Shown one piece after another: positions 25,106 through 33,685 of a DNA stretch of 59,641 nucleotides (position 1 is the first letter of the stretch; each line of letters starts with the position of its first letter). The stretch lies in NCBI GenBank assembly GCA_016795375.1, contig JAEUHJ010000118.1, positions 1-59,641 of the forward strand, in the 5' to 3' direction. A model generated the notes under the pieces. The model did no database searches and had not been told where the DNA came from. It saw only the letters and a program-made list of their open reading frames with translations. The DNA is from Verrucomicrobiaceae bacterium (GTDB lineage Bacteria > Verrucomicrobiota > Verrucomicrobiia > Verrucomicrobiales > Verrucomicrobiaceae). The translations under genes were made by a program, and so were the position numbers.

Positions 25106-25999
25106 TCACCGCTTTGCCACAGATTCGATCCTGCGCAGCGACTCGCCAGCGTAGCGGGTGTGCGGGTGATCCACGCCGAGGCTCGTTTTGAATCCCTCAA
25201 GAGCGTGTCGCATGCACACCGCGGCTTCTTCAAACCGCGCCCGCGCCTCCAGGCAAAGGGCGAGGTTGAACCAGCTCAGGAAGACATCCGGGTGTCGCTC
25301 CCCGAGCGTTTTCTGACGCAGGGAGAGAATCTGGCGATGCTCACGTTCGGCCTCCGCATGACGTTCCTGCTCCTGAAGCACGGCGGCGAGGTTGTTGCGG
25401 CTGTCCAAGGTCCGGGGATGCTCCGCGCCGAGCAGACGTTCACGCAGGGCGAGCACCGCGCGGTGTTCCTTCTCCGCCTCGGTGCGACGACCTTGATCGT
25501 TGAGCGCGGTGGCGAGGTTGTTGCGGCTTTCGAGCGTCACCAGGTGCTCCGTGCCCAGCACGCGCTGACGCACGGCCAGCACGGCGCGGTATTCACGCAC
25601 CGCCTCGGCATGCCTGCCCTGTTCCTGCAAGGCGGCGGCGAGGTTGTTGCGGCTGAGCAGCGTGTCGGGGTGTTCCGCGCCCAGCACTTCTTTGCGGATG
25701 GCCAGCACCGCGCGGTTTTCCTTCTCAGCCTCGGCATACTTGCCTTCGCCTGCCAGCGTCGCGGCGAGATCGCTGCGGCTGGTGAGCGTGTCGGGATGTG
25801 ACCTGCCAAAAACCTGGCTGCAACTGGACACCACCTTCCTCATTTCGATTTCCGCCTCCAGCAGCCTGCCCTGCGCGGACAGGGCTGCGGCGCTTCGATA
25901 CTGCTGATGCATCGCGAGCAACTGCTGTTCACGCTGCCCCTGCGCACACAGGACGGAGCAGGACAACATCACCGCAACGCATAAGAGCATTTTACGCAT
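25106..25999 (-). CDS. Exported tetratricopeptide-repeat protein
   Basis: A 297-residue protein with a signal peptide (1-18) and about six TPR units of 42 residues of the kinesin-light-chain type. The repeated core is H-P-x-T-L-x-S-R-N-N-L-A-x-x-L-x-x-Q-G-R followed by A-E-x-E-x-R-x-V-L-A-x-R. The DNA itself shows the 126-bp period between about 25280 and 25790. The ATG at 25999 is chosen over one 57 bp upstream because the leader starts there. TPR proteins act as scaffolds. Near-identical repeats suggest recent duplication within the gene. Confidence 0.82.
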   Translation of the reverse strand: MRKMLLCVAVMLSCSVLCAQGQREQQLLAMHQQYRSAAALSAQGRLLEAEIEMRKVVSSCSQVFGRSHPDTLTSRSDLAATLAGEGKYAEAEKENRAVLAIRKEVLGAEHPDTLLSRNNLAAALQEQGRHAEAVREYRAVLAVRQRVLGTEHLVTLESRNNLATALNDQGRRTEAEKEHRAVLALRERLLGAEHPRTLDSRNNLAAVLQEQERHAEAEREHRQILSLRQKTLGERHPDVFLSWFNLALCLEARARFEEAAVCMRHALEGFKTSLGVDHPHTRYAGESLRRIESVAKR

Positions 26000-26229
26000 G
26001 ACATGCGGATGATGCCGATCCTTCTGCGGCGTAGCAAGCCTAAAATGCGCGCCCAAGCGGGATCACTGGCAGGAAAGCAGAAAATCGGCACCCGTCTGAT
26101 TATGGCTTTTCCGGGCGCAAATCCGGCACATTTGAGGCCAACCCCCGTCAGCAAAACTTTGAACAATACGCTGCGTGAACAACTCAAAGCAGTCACTTGA
26201 ACGATTTGATGTTCAAGCCATTGCCAACC
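26000..26229. other. Divergent intergenic region
   Basis: 230 bp between the TPR gene (minus) and the lipoprotein gene (plus). It has no gene. The only structure noted is a 7-bp inverted repeat close to the lipoprotein start (separate entry). Confidence 0.5.
26196..26217 (+). promoter_or_regulatory. Inverted repeat just upstream of a lipoprotein gene
   Basis: CTTGAAC and GTTCAAG form a perfect 7-bp inverted repeat with an 8-nt spacer, ending 12 bp before the ATG at 26230. It could be an operator or an RNA hairpin that covers the ribosome-binding region. Confidence 0.4.
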
Positions 26230-26571
26230 ATGAAACCAGCCATCACCTCCCTTCTCAGTCTGTCCGCAATTCTTCTGCTGACCCAATGTGCCGCCCCACG
26301 CCCTACCGCTCCAGGCCAGGCATCGGCCGCGCCTGCTTCCAGATCTGCGGCAGTTGCGAAGACCGCCGTGTCGGGCGGGGATGTGACCGTCGCCACCTAC
26401 GGAGACACTCGTGTGGCCACGCGCCGCCTGATCAACCGTCCCCTGACCAACAAGGACATCGGCAAGGTTTATGAAGAGGTCACCTTTGCCACCCCGTCCG
26501 GCACGAAGCATGAGGAGCGGGTCATCGTGCGCGTCTCGCCGAAGCTGCAGACGAAGGTCGTCAGCCGGTGA
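26230..26571 (+). CDS. Small lipoprotein of unknown function
   Basis: A 113-residue protein with a lipoprotein signal: a basic start, a hydrophobic core, and LLTQC with Cys19 as the acylated residue. A short Ala/Pro-rich linker leads to a compact beta-rich domain (about 50-113) including DVTVATYGDTRVATRRLINRPLTNKDIGKVYEEVTFATPSG. The domain is not recognised. The ATG at 26230 is chosen for the leader. An inverted repeat precedes the gene. The next gene starts 55 bp later on the same strand. Confidence 0.72.
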   Translation: MKPAITSLLSLSAILLLTQCAAPRPTAPGQASAAPASRSAAVAKTAVSGGDVTVATYGDTRVATRRLINRPLTNKDIGKVYEEVTFATPSGTKHEERVIVRVSPKLQTKVVSR

Positions 26572-26626
26572 GCGGGAGGCTTGACGGGCATGGTGCTTTG
26601 CGGCGAAACTTCCCGCCTCACACGCC

Positions 26627-28246
26627 ATGCCCCACCTTCTCGACGCTCTCGTCATCATCGGTTACTTCGTCCTGATCATCGGCATCGGCCTTTCGCAGCG
26701 CAGCAGGAGCGGCAGCGTGGAAGGCTTCACCTTGGGTGACCGCCAGATCGCCTGGTGGGCGGTGCTCGCCTCGATCCTGGCGGCGGAGATCAGCGCTGGC
26801 ACGTTTTTCGGAGCGCCTGGCGAAGGTTACGCGCTGCGCAACTACACCTACATCCAGCTCATGGCGGGCTATCTGCTCGCGCGTGTGGTGGTCAGCGCGG
26901 TGTTCATTCCCGCCTATTACCGGCACAATGTGGTGAGCGTGTATGAGTTCCTCGAAGCGCGGTTCGGGCCGAAGACACGCCGCCGCTCCTCGGCGGTGTT
27001 TCTGGTGACTCGTTTGCTGGCGAGCGGATCACGCCTGTGGGTGCCCACCGTGCTGCTGGTCCTCGCCTGGAAGGTGTTCATCGACCCGAAGACGACGCCG
27101 ATGCAGGAATTCTGGCTCTACGCGGCGGCGCTTGTCGGAATCACCGTGCTGACATCCATCTACACCACGCTCGGCGGCATCCGCGCGGTGATTTGGACGG
27201 ATGTGATCCAGGTGGTGATCCTGTTCTCGGCGCTCGGCTTCGGTCTGTGGCATCTGCTCGGACACACAGGCGGGTGGTCCGCGCTGTTCGGTGCCATCCA
27301 GGAGCCGGCGCTCATCGACTGGGGGCGGCCTGACCCGGATCATCCCGGCGCATGGGGCTGGATCAAAGGCGTGCTGGAATCTGAGTACACGATCTGGACG
27401 GCATTTCTCGGCTCCACCTTTGTCACTCTCGCCACGCATGGGACCGACCAGGACATGGTACAGCGCATGCTGACGGCGAAGAACAAAAGCCAGAGCGCGA
27501 AGGCAACGATCCTTTCCGGCATCGCCGACATTCCGGTCAATTTCATGGTGCTGAGCATCGGCATCCTGCTCTTCGTGTTTTACCAGCAGCACCCGGAGAT
27601 CATCCTGCCGAAGAATGCGAAAGGCGCGCCCGACAGCAGCCAGGTCTTCCCCTTCTTCATCCTGACCTCGATGCCTTCCGGCCTCCGCGGGCTGGTGATC
27701 GCCGGCGTTCTTGCCACGGCGATGGGATCGCTGAGCACGGCATTGAACTCGCTCGCCACGAGTTATGTGCGCGACTTCCATTTCCGCTGGTTCGGCGAGC
27801 CGGACACCGACGCGGGCAAGGTGCGTGTCCTGCGGCTCGGCACCGTGCTGTTCGCGGCCTTCATGATCACCGTCGCGCTCGGCACCGCGTGGGTGAAGGC
27901 GCACAACCCGTCGCTGCGCATCATCCCCATCATCCTCGGCATTTTCGGCTACACCTACGGCTCGCTGCTCGGTGTGTTCATGGCGGGCCTGTTCACGAAG
28001 AGCCGGGGCAACGATTTTGGCAACGGCATCGCCATGCTCGCCGGATTTCTCGTCGTCGGTTATTTGAGCGGTCTGGACAAGGATCTCGCCGCCACGCTCG
28101 GTCTGGGCGGCGGCATTCCCAGGCCCGCATGGGTGCCCGAGATCGAGTTTCCATGGCGCATCCTGTTTGGCACCATGGTCACATTCGGCATCGCCATCTG
28201 CTTCAAGACTCCGAAGGACAAGCTGACTCCGCCGCCGGCCGCGTGA
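26627..28246 (+). CDS. Sodium:solute symporter (SSS family)
   Basis: A 539-residue membrane transporter with about 13 TM helices. The SSS family pattern appears in FTLGDRQIAWWAVLASILAAEISAGTFFGAPGEGYALRNYTYIQLMAGY, where the Ala/Ser/Thr positions contribute to the Na+ site, and in the later GLVIAGVLATAMGSLSTALNSLATSYVRDF, the TM8 signature. Members import sugars, amino acids, nucleosides or organic acids with Na+; the substrate cannot be read from sequence. It is 49 bp upstream of aguB, so an operon for uptake and breakdown of agmatine or a related compound is possible but unproven. Confidence 0.88.
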   Translation: MPHLLDALVIIGYFVLIIGIGLSQRSRSGSVEGFTLGDRQIAWWAVLASILAAEISAGTFFGAPGEGYALRNYTYIQLMAGYLLARVVVSAVFIPAYYRHNVVSVYEFLEARFGPKTRRRSSAVFLVTRLLASGSRLWVPTVLLVLAWKVFIDPKTTPMQEFWLYAAALVGITVLTSIYTTLGGIRAVIWTDVIQVVILFSALGFGLWHLLGHTGGWSALFGAIQEPALIDWGRPDPDHPGAWGWIKGVLESEYTIWTAFLGSTFVTLATHGTDQDMVQRMLTAKNKSQSAKATILSGIADIPVNFMVLSIGILLFVFYQQHPEIILPKNAKGAPDSSQVFPFFILTSMPSGLRGLVIAGVLATAMGSLSTALNSLATSYVRDFHFRWFGEPDTDAGKVRVLRLGTVLFAAFMITVALGTAWVKAHNPSLRIIPIILGIFGYTYGSLLGVFMAGLFTKSRGNDFGNGIAMLAGFLVVGYLSGLDKDLAATLGLGGGIPRPAWVPEIEFPWRILFGTMVTFGIAICFKTPKDKLTPPPAA

Positions 28247-28295
28247 CGATACCTGTCCTTGCATTCGCCGCCATGCGGTGAACCATCCGCGCCCT

Positions 28296-29162
28296 ATGTC
28301 GAAAGTCACCCTCGGCCTGGTGCAGAGCCGGGCCTTTTCATCGAAGGAAGAAAGCGTGCGGCAGCATGAAAAGCTGGTCCGCGACGCCGCGGCGCGTGGT
28401 GCGCGGATCATCTGCCTGCAGGAGCTTTTCAACACACCGTATTTCTGCATCACGCAGGATCCGGCCTTGTTTGATCTCGCCGAGGAAATTCCGGGGCCGA
28501 CGACGGACAAACTCGCGCCGCTGGCAAAGGAGCTGGGCGTGGTGATCATCGTGCCGTTGTTCGAGAAGCGCGGGCCGGGCCTGTACCACAACACGGCGGC
28601 CGTGATCGACGCGGACGGCACCGTTCTGGGCAAGTACCGCAAGATGCACATCCCGCAGGATCCGGGCTTCGAGGAGAAGTTTTACTTCACACCGGGTGAT
28701 CTGGGCTACCGCGTGTGGGACACGAAATTTGGCCGCATCGGCGTGCTGATCTGCTGGGACCAGTGGTATCCGGAGGCCGCGCGCCTGACGGCGCTGATGG
28801 GAGCGCAGATTCTGTTTTATCCGACGGCGATCGGCTGGCTGCCGAGCGAGAAAGCGCAGCTCGGCAAGGCGCAGCATTGTGCATGGGAAACCGTGCAGCG
28901 CGGCCATGCGGTGGCGAATGGCTGCTTTTTGGCCGCGGTGAACCGCGTGGGCACCGAGCAGCAGAGCGAGTTCTGGGGCCAGAGCTTCGTGGCGAATCCG
29001 TATGGAGAAATCGTTGCAAAGGCATCCGTCACGGATGAGGAAATCCTTGTCGTGGACTGTGATTTGCAGGCGGTGGAGGACTTCCGTCGCATCTGGCCTT
29101 TTTTCCGTGATCGCCGCATTGACACCTACGCTCCCCTGACCAAACGCTACATTGATGAGTAA
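28296..29162 (+). CDS. aguB: N-carbamoylputrescine amidase
   Basis: A 288-residue nitrilase-superfamily amidase that hydrolyses N-carbamoylputrescine to putrescine, CO2 and ammonia. The Glu-Lys-Cys triad is visible: Glu43 in LQELFNTPYF, Lys116 in GKYRKMHIPQDPG, and Cys153 in VLICWDQWYPEAAR. The two strings around Lys and Cys are highly typical of plant-type AguB. The next gene, aguA, overlaps by 8 bp (29155-29162) and encodes the preceding step, so the two form a coupled agmatine-to-putrescine unit. The start at 28296 is chosen over 28278 by comparison with the family. Confidence 0.93.
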   Translation: MSKVTLGLVQSRAFSSKEESVRQHEKLVRDAAARGARIICLQELFNTPYFCITQDPALFDLAEEIPGPTTDKLAPLAKELGVVIIVPLFEKRGPGLYHNTAAVIDADGTVLGKYRKMHIPQDPGFEEKFYFTPGDLGYRVWDTKFGRIGVLICWDQWYPEAARLTALMGAQILFYPTAIGWLPSEKAQLGKAQHCAWETVQRGHAVANGCFLAAVNRVGTEQQSEFWGQSFVANPYGEIVAKASVTDEEILVVDCDLQAVEDFRRIWPFFRDRRIDTYAPLTKRYIDE

Positions 29163-30207
29163 AGCCTCCCACCCCCAGAACTACCGTCTGCCCGCCGAAT
29201 TCGAGCCGCAGGAGGCAATCTGGCTTTCCTGGCCCTCCAACAAGGAAAGCTGCCCGAAGACCTTCCACAAGCTGCAGGACAAATTCGGCGAGATCGCATC
29301 CACCATCTCCCGCTACGAGCGCGTGCGCATCAACGCCCCGATGCTCAGCCACATGAACATCCGCCTGTCCATCGCCGACAACGAGGGCGATCTCTCCCAG
29401 GTGGACATTTACGAACACCACACGAACGACGTGTGGTGCCGCGACCACGGCCCGATCTTCATCAAGCACAACGAGACCGGCAAGGTCGCGATCACCGACT
29501 GGGAATTCAACGCCTGGGGCGGCAAGTTCCCGCCGTGGGACCTCGACAACGCCATTCCCGAGAAGGCGGCGAACGTGCTGAAGATGGAGCGCTTCAAATC
29601 GAAGATGATCCTCGAAGGCGGTGCCATCGAAACGAACGGCAAAGGCACGCTGCTGACCACGGAGTCCGTGCTGCTCAATCCGAACCGCCACGGCGGCAAG
29701 GCCGGCAACAAGGCCGAGGTCGAGAAGGAATTGAAGGCCATGCTTGGTGTGAAGGACATCGTCTGGTTCAAGAAAGGCATCGAAGGCGACGACACCGACG
29801 GCCACATCGACGACATTGTGCGCTTCATCCGCGAGGACGCGGTGATCTGCATGGTCGAGCCGCGTGATTCCGACCCGAACCACAAGGTGCTGAAGGACAT
29901 CCGCGAGCGTCTCGATGACGTGAAGGCTCCGGACGGCGGCAAACTCGAAATCATCGAGATCGAAATGCCCCAGGCCATTGAAATGAAGGACTGGCGCCTC
30001 TCCCGCCTTCCCGCCAGCTATGCGAATTTCCTGATCCTGAACAACGCGGTGCTCGTCCCGCTCTTCGGCAACAAGAAGAAGGACGCCGCCGCCGAGGACA
30101 AGATCGCCGAATGCTTCCCGGGCCGCGAAATCATCTCGATGATGGCCAAGGACCTCGTCACCGAGGGTGGTGCGCTGCACTGCATCGCGATGCAGCAGCC
30201 GAAGTGA
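29155..30207 (+). CDS. aguA: Agmatine deiminase
   Basis: A 350-residue agmatine deiminase of the peptidylarginine deiminase fold, converting agmatine to N-carbamoylputrescine and ammonia. Family strings are FEPQEAIWLSWP, NDVWCRDHGPIF (substrate Asp), LEGGAIETNGKGTLLTTESVLLNPNR, GDDTDGHIDDIVRF (catalytic His and Asp), and near the end VTEGGALHCIA with the nucleophile Cys343. It overlaps aguB by 8 bp. The ATG at 29155 is used; a TTG codon lies directly before it. Together with arginine decarboxylase (not in this window) this completes arginine to putrescine. Confidence 0.93.
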   Translation: MSKASHPQNYRLPAEFEPQEAIWLSWPSNKESCPKTFHKLQDKFGEIASTISRYERVRINAPMLSHMNIRLSIADNEGDLSQVDIYEHHTNDVWCRDHGPIFIKHNETGKVAITDWEFNAWGGKFPPWDLDNAIPEKAANVLKMERFKSKMILEGGAIETNGKGTLLTTESVLLNPNRHGGKAGNKAEVEKELKAMLGVKDIVWFKKGIEGDDTDGHIDDIVRFIREDAVICMVEPRDSDPNHKVLKDIRERLDDVKAPDGGKLEIIEIEMPQAIEMKDWRLSRLPASYANFLILNNAVLVPLFGNKKKDAAAEDKIAECFPGREIISMMAKDLVTEGGALHCIAMQQPK

Positions 30208-30358
30208 TCAATCGAGCCGCTGGACGGCTTGAAAGTCAGATTATCCGCAAAAATTCCGTCGAATTTTCAGACTGAGTAAATCTGTTTGGAAATAAAGGCT
30301 CGTTCGCCTGTGCGAGCTTGCTTGGTATGCCGGTTTCGTCTGGTAGCCTCCTGCTTCT

Positions 30359-31612
30359 ATGATGGCTCTATTCGATCGCGCCTTCTCCATTCAAAGCAGG
30401 GCTTTGGGTGGCCTGGCCGTTGCGAGTTTGCTTGTCGGTTGCGCCCTGCCGGATTCCGCGTTTCAAAACTACACCGGCGCTAGCCGCCTCCATCAATGGA
30501 CGAACGTGCTGGATGCCATCACTGAAGGCAGCGTAAAACGCGCGGAAAGCACCGGCCGCGGACCGCTCTACAACGGCGCTGCTTCGATGAATGTGCCGGC
30601 ACGCCCGTCATCCATCAACGACATCGCCCGGCTGTTCGCCGGCATGGACGGCGGTGGCTTGTCGAACATTCGCGGCACCTCCGCTTGGGCCTCGCACAAG
30701 GTGCGGATGGACAATCTGTGGGCCACGCATCAAAACAACCACCGCGCTCCCTTGCTCGCCTGGGCAGGGACTGAGGTCGGCGACATCCAAGGCTCCAATG
30801 CCTTGTTTTACCCGTTCAGCGGCCCGGATTTCCTGTTTGCGAGCGCGATCTGCCCTGGTGCCGAGACTTATGTGCTCGTCGGCCTGGAACCTGCCGAGCC
30901 ACTGCCACGCCTGGACAGTCTCTCTCAGGAGGAGATCGCGCGCGGGCTCTACGGGCTGCACAACTCGGTCTCCACCCTCATGACGAGCAGCTATTTCATC
31001 ACCACGGAGATGAAGAGCGACCTCGTGGCCACACGCTTCCGCGGCGTGCTGCCTCTCATCCTGGCCTTCATGGCGCGCACGGGACACACGGTGGACTCGG
31101 TCGATACCGTCCGTCTGGACGGAGCGGGGAACGTCACCCTGGCCGGCTCTTCGGGAAACACCGGTCTCATGATCCGCTGCCACGGCGGCTTTGGCAGCCC
31201 GAAGCGTGTGTTCTATTTCCGCCAGGATCTCGCGAATGGCGGCGGCGGCGGCCCCCTGCTCGCTTATGTCTCGCGTCTGGGCCGTGTTCCCGCCTTCATG
31301 AAAAGCGCCTCCTACCTCATGCATGAGAGCGGCTTCTCGAACATCCGTGATTTCTTGCTGCGCCACAGCAGCGCCATCGTCCAGGATCCCTCGGGCGTGC
31401 CTTACCGCGAATTCGGCCGCGCCGGCTGGGACTTGTGGCTCTACGGCAATCATCGCGGCACGCTGGATATTTTCTCGGGCTGCCAGCAGCCGGATCTGAC
31501 CGCCGCCTACTCCTCCGGGCGTCATCCGGTGCAGCCGCTGAATTTTGGCATCGGCTATTTGATGAACCCGGAAACCACCTGCCTCATGGTCGGAAGACCC
31601 CGGCGGCGCTGA
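30359..31612 (+). CDS. Large lipoprotein of unknown function
   Basis: A 417-residue protein with a lipoprotein leader: GLAVASLLVGC, with Cys28 as the acylation site. The mature part contains a His/Cys-bearing region (ASAICPGAETYVLVGLEPAEPLPRL) and LVGLEP strings that suggest a fold handling outer surface material, then GVLPLILAFMARTGHTVDSVDTV and a glycine-rich run (NGGGGGP). I recognise no family. Two tandem ATGs (30359, 30362) begin it. The 151-bp gap before it carries no gene. Confidence 0.72.
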   Translation: MMALFDRAFSIQSRALGGLAVASLLVGCALPDSAFQNYTGASRLHQWTNVLDAITEGSVKRAESTGRGPLYNGAASMNVPARPSSINDIARLFAGMDGGGLSNIRGTSAWASHKVRMDNLWATHQNNHRAPLLAWAGTEVGDIQGSNALFYPFSGPDFLFASAICPGAETYVLVGLEPAEPLPRLDSLSQEEIARGLYGLHNSVSTLMTSSYFITTEMKSDLVATRFRGVLPLILAFMARTGHTVDSVDTVRLDGAGNVTLAGSSGNTGLMIRCHGGFGSPKRVFYFRQDLANGGGGGPLLAYVSRLGRVPAFMKSASYLMHESGFSNIRDFLLRHSSAIVQDPSGVPYREFGRAGWDLWLYGNHRGTLDIFSGCQQPDLTAAYSSGRHPVQPLNFGIGYLMNPETTCLMVGRPRRR

Positions 31613-31627
31613 AAGCCGGACTTTTGG

Positions 31628-31655
31628 TTGACGCCCCGTGCTCCTCGGCTAGTAT
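31628..31655 (+). promoter_or_regulatory. Candidate promoter of rpmB
   Basis: TTGACG at 31628-31633 and TAGTAT at 31650-31655 with a 16-bp spacer form a good sigma-70 type promoter. Transcription would start about 25 bp before the rpmB ATG at 31688. It starts 16 bp after the stop of the lipoprotein gene. Confidence 0.55.
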
Positions 31656-31687
31656 CGCGGCCCCCTTCCCCCGAACCCCTTCATCCT

Positions 31688-31951
31688 ATGGCAAAAGTTT
31701 GCGAAATCACCGGCGTTGGCGTCACCCGCGGCCACCACATCCATCGTAGCGGTAAAGCCAAGAAAGAAGGCGGTATCGGCCGCCACATCACGAAGCGCGT
31801 GAAGCGCGTCATCCTGCCGAACCTCCGCTCCAAGCGCATCTTCGTGCCGGAACTCGGCAAATACGTCGAGGTGAAGCTGACCGCCCGTGCGCTCAAGACC
31901 GTGAACAAAAACGGTGCCTACGCCACGCTGAAGAAGGCCGGACTGATCTGA
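31688..31951 (+). CDS. rpmB: 50S ribosomal protein L28
   Basis: An 87-residue L28. CEITGVGVTRGHHIHRSGKAKK corresponds to the usual CxxTGKxPxxGNxxSHSxxxTKR start, and ILPNLRSKRIFVPELGKYVEVKLTARALKTV is the conserved second half (normally PNLQ...V). The N-terminal Cys is kept, but the second pair of a zinc-binding L28 is absent, so this is a C-minus-like form. The ATG at 31688 follows the candidate promoter. A strong terminator lies 29 bp after the stop, so it is a monocistronic unit. Confidence 0.94.
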   Translation: MAKVCEITGVGVTRGHHIHRSGKAKKEGGIGRHITKRVKRVILPNLRSKRIFVPELGKYVEVKLTARALKTVNKNGAYATLKKAGLI

Positions 31952-31980
31952 CCTCGCCTCCCTCACATTTTCTTTTTCCA

Positions 31981-32014
31981 CAGGCGGACTCCGAAACGGG
32001 TCCGCCTGTTTTTT
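31981..32014 (+). terminator. Rho-independent terminator of rpmB
   Basis: A 9-bp GC-rich stem (31981-31989 with 32000-32008) extended inside by CCG/CGG around an AAA loop, followed by six T residues at 32009-32014. It ends exactly where the convergent minus-strand gene has its stop. Confidence 0.88.
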
Positions 32015-32778
32015 CAGTGTCCGGCGGGCATCGAGACACTTCCTCGAATCTGGACGCCAGGGACAACCGCAGGCGGATTCGGCACGGCGAGTCCTGGCAC
32101 ACTGCCGAAGGTTCCGGCGCTCCGTGCGGCCGGGGAAGCGAACCCGCCCGGATCATACCAGCCCAGACTCGGGCTTTGCTGCACCTGCGGCAGGCCGGTG
32201 AAGAGAAATCCGCCGCTTTGTGGCACATAGATGCCGCCGCTGCCCGCGCCGATGGTGGCAATGCCCACACTGTCCCATCCGCCGTTGCGCGTGACCCCAT
32301 GATGATGCCCGCCAGTCCAGTAAAAACCGCCCCGGCCTGGCGCGGCAAAACCGACCGCAGGCACCGGCCCGGAGTAATAGCCGGCGGGTGGCTGCACCAC
32401 GATCACCTGCGGCGCTTGTGCCAGGCGCTTGATCTCCGCCAGCCGTGCCGCGTGGCGCAGCTCCACCGCACGCGCCGCCTTTTGCTGACGCTGCTTTTCT
32501 CTCTCCGTGCGCTCGTGCTCGCGCGTTTTTTGCAGTTCGGCCGCCGCCTTCGGACTGTAGCCGAGTTCGGCCCGCGTGGCCTCCGGCAGGTCGCTGAAGA
32601 GCACGCGGGCGGTGCCTTTCTGATGGGTGAAAGCCACGCCGTCCGCGTCTCGACGCACGATTTTGCATTGCCGGTAAACTTTGCCATGCACCGTCTCGAT
32701 CACGGCCAGTTCCAGCACTGGCGCGCACATGGCCGACGCAGGTGCCAGCAGGATGAGTGCGGCGAGGAATGTTTTCAT
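32014..32778 (-). CDS. Exported SHD1-like protein with Gly/Pro-rich tail (paralogue 1)
   Basis: A 254-residue protein with a signal peptide (1-18). Residues about 25-75 contain VIETVHGKVYRQCKIVRRDADGVAFTHQKGTARVLFSDLPEATRAELGY, a small beta module resembling the SHD1-like module common in Verrucomicrobia and Planctomycetes. A charged helix of about 45 residues rich in Arg, Glu and Gln follows, then a low-complexity tail rich in Gly, Pro and aromatic residues with PPAGYYSGPVP and FYWTGGHHHG. The same layout is found in the next gene on this strand, so the two are tandem paralogues. Function is unknown; the tail suggests surface or matrix association. Confidence 0.75.
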   Translation of the reverse strand: MKTFLAALILLAPASAMCAPVLELAVIETVHGKVYRQCKIVRRDADGVAFTHQKGTARVLFSDLPEATRAELGYSPKAAAELQKTREHERTEREKQRQQKAARAVELRHAARLAEIKRLAQAPQVIVVQPPAGYYSGPVPAVGFAAPGRGGFYWTGGHHHGVTRNGGWDSVGIATIGAGSGGIYVPQSGGFLFTGLPQVQQSPSLGWYDPGGFASPAARSAGTFGSVPGLAVPNPPAVVPGVQIRGSVSMPAGH

Positions 32779-32852
32779 CGACTGGAGGCCAGTTGAACGC
32801 GACTACCACCGGTTTGCGAGCTTTTAATGCTTCGCAAAACCGAAGCAACACC

Positions 32853-33584
32853 TCATGGAAACAGCCGGACGCCAGCACCGAACGGCGTGATGCCCACCCC
32901 GACGCGGAAACCACTCCCCACATTCCACGAACGATAAATCGTGGGACTCACATACGCCCCGGCCGGCATGCAACCATGCCCATGATACGGATAACTGTAG
33001 CCGTAGCCATACGCCGGATAGGAATAGCCGCCGCCGTAACAGCCGAATGGATAACCACTCCATGACGAAACGCGCCGGTAGGCGCTGCCACCCAGCGCCG
33101 TCCCCGTGATGGGTGTCCCCACCCAGGATGGCGTCTGATAGCTCAAAACCGGAAGGCTCTCGCCCGGCAGGGCCGGCGACATCAGGGGCTTCACCGCCAC
33201 GCTGGATGCCGCGCCGGCCACCGCCGCGAAATAACCCGCCTCCGCCATCCGCGCCTCCGCCAGCTTTTCCTCCATGGCGATCTCATGCAGCCGGGCACGC
33301 TTTTTCTCATCCTCCCGCCGCGCCGCCTGCTCGCGCTGATATTCGGCCTCCTTTCGCGGATCGTAGCGGAACTCCTGCCGCAGCTTCTCCGGCAGATCCT
33401 TGAAGGCGATCTTTGCCGCGCCATCACGGTGCGTGAAGCCGACACCATCCGGGTAGATGCGCGTGATCTTGCAGTCGAAGAATGACTTGCCGGCCCTGGT
33501 GGTGATGGTGCCGTGGTTTTTCGGACCACCCAAGGCTGGCAACGCGGCCAGCAACAGCGCAAGAAGCAGAGCTGATCGTTTCAT
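32853..33584 (-). CDS. Exported SHD1-like protein with Tyr/Gly-rich tail (paralogue 2)
   Basis: A 243-residue protein with a signal peptide (1-20) and the SHD1-like module at about 24-73 (ITTRAGKSFFDCKITRIYPDGVGFTHRDGAAKIAFKDLPEKLRQEF). A charged helix of about 50 residues follows, then a tail rich in Tyr, Gly and Ser with YGGGYSYPAYGYGYSYPY. A good Shine-Dalgarno GGAGG lies 7 nt before the ATG at 33584, which fixes the start against an upstream in-frame ATG; few other genes in the window show one so clearly. It lies 74 bp from paralogue 1. Function unknown. Confidence 0.78.
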   Translation of the reverse strand: MKRSALLLALLLAALPALGGPKNHGTITTRAGKSFFDCKITRIYPDGVGFTHRDGAAKIAFKDLPEKLRQEFRYDPRKEAEYQREQAARREDEKKRARLHEIAMEEKLAEARMAEAGYFAAVAGAASSVAVKPLMSPALPGESLPVLSYQTPSWVGTPITGTALGGSAYRRVSSWSGYPFGCYGGGYSYPAYGYGYSYPYHGHGCMPAGAYVSPTIYRSWNVGSGFRVGVGITPFGAGVRLFP

Positions 33585-33685
33585 GAGAATACCTCCGGGA
33601 ATCAATGTCACTTGTGACAACGGTGGACGGAACCCCGTTGCATCGAATTCAGGCTGAAAACTCAAAAAATGCCCTCACCCGGCAC

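Noticed and set aside
25280..25790. Direct DNA repeats of about 126 bp
   Set aside because: They are the coding units of a 42-residue TPR array in the gene itself, not a separate repeat element or CRISPR.
27029..28651. A 540-codon minus-strand frame opposite the symporter
   Set aside because: It crosses two genes and has a low-complexity Arg/Glu/His/Gln composition with no motif.
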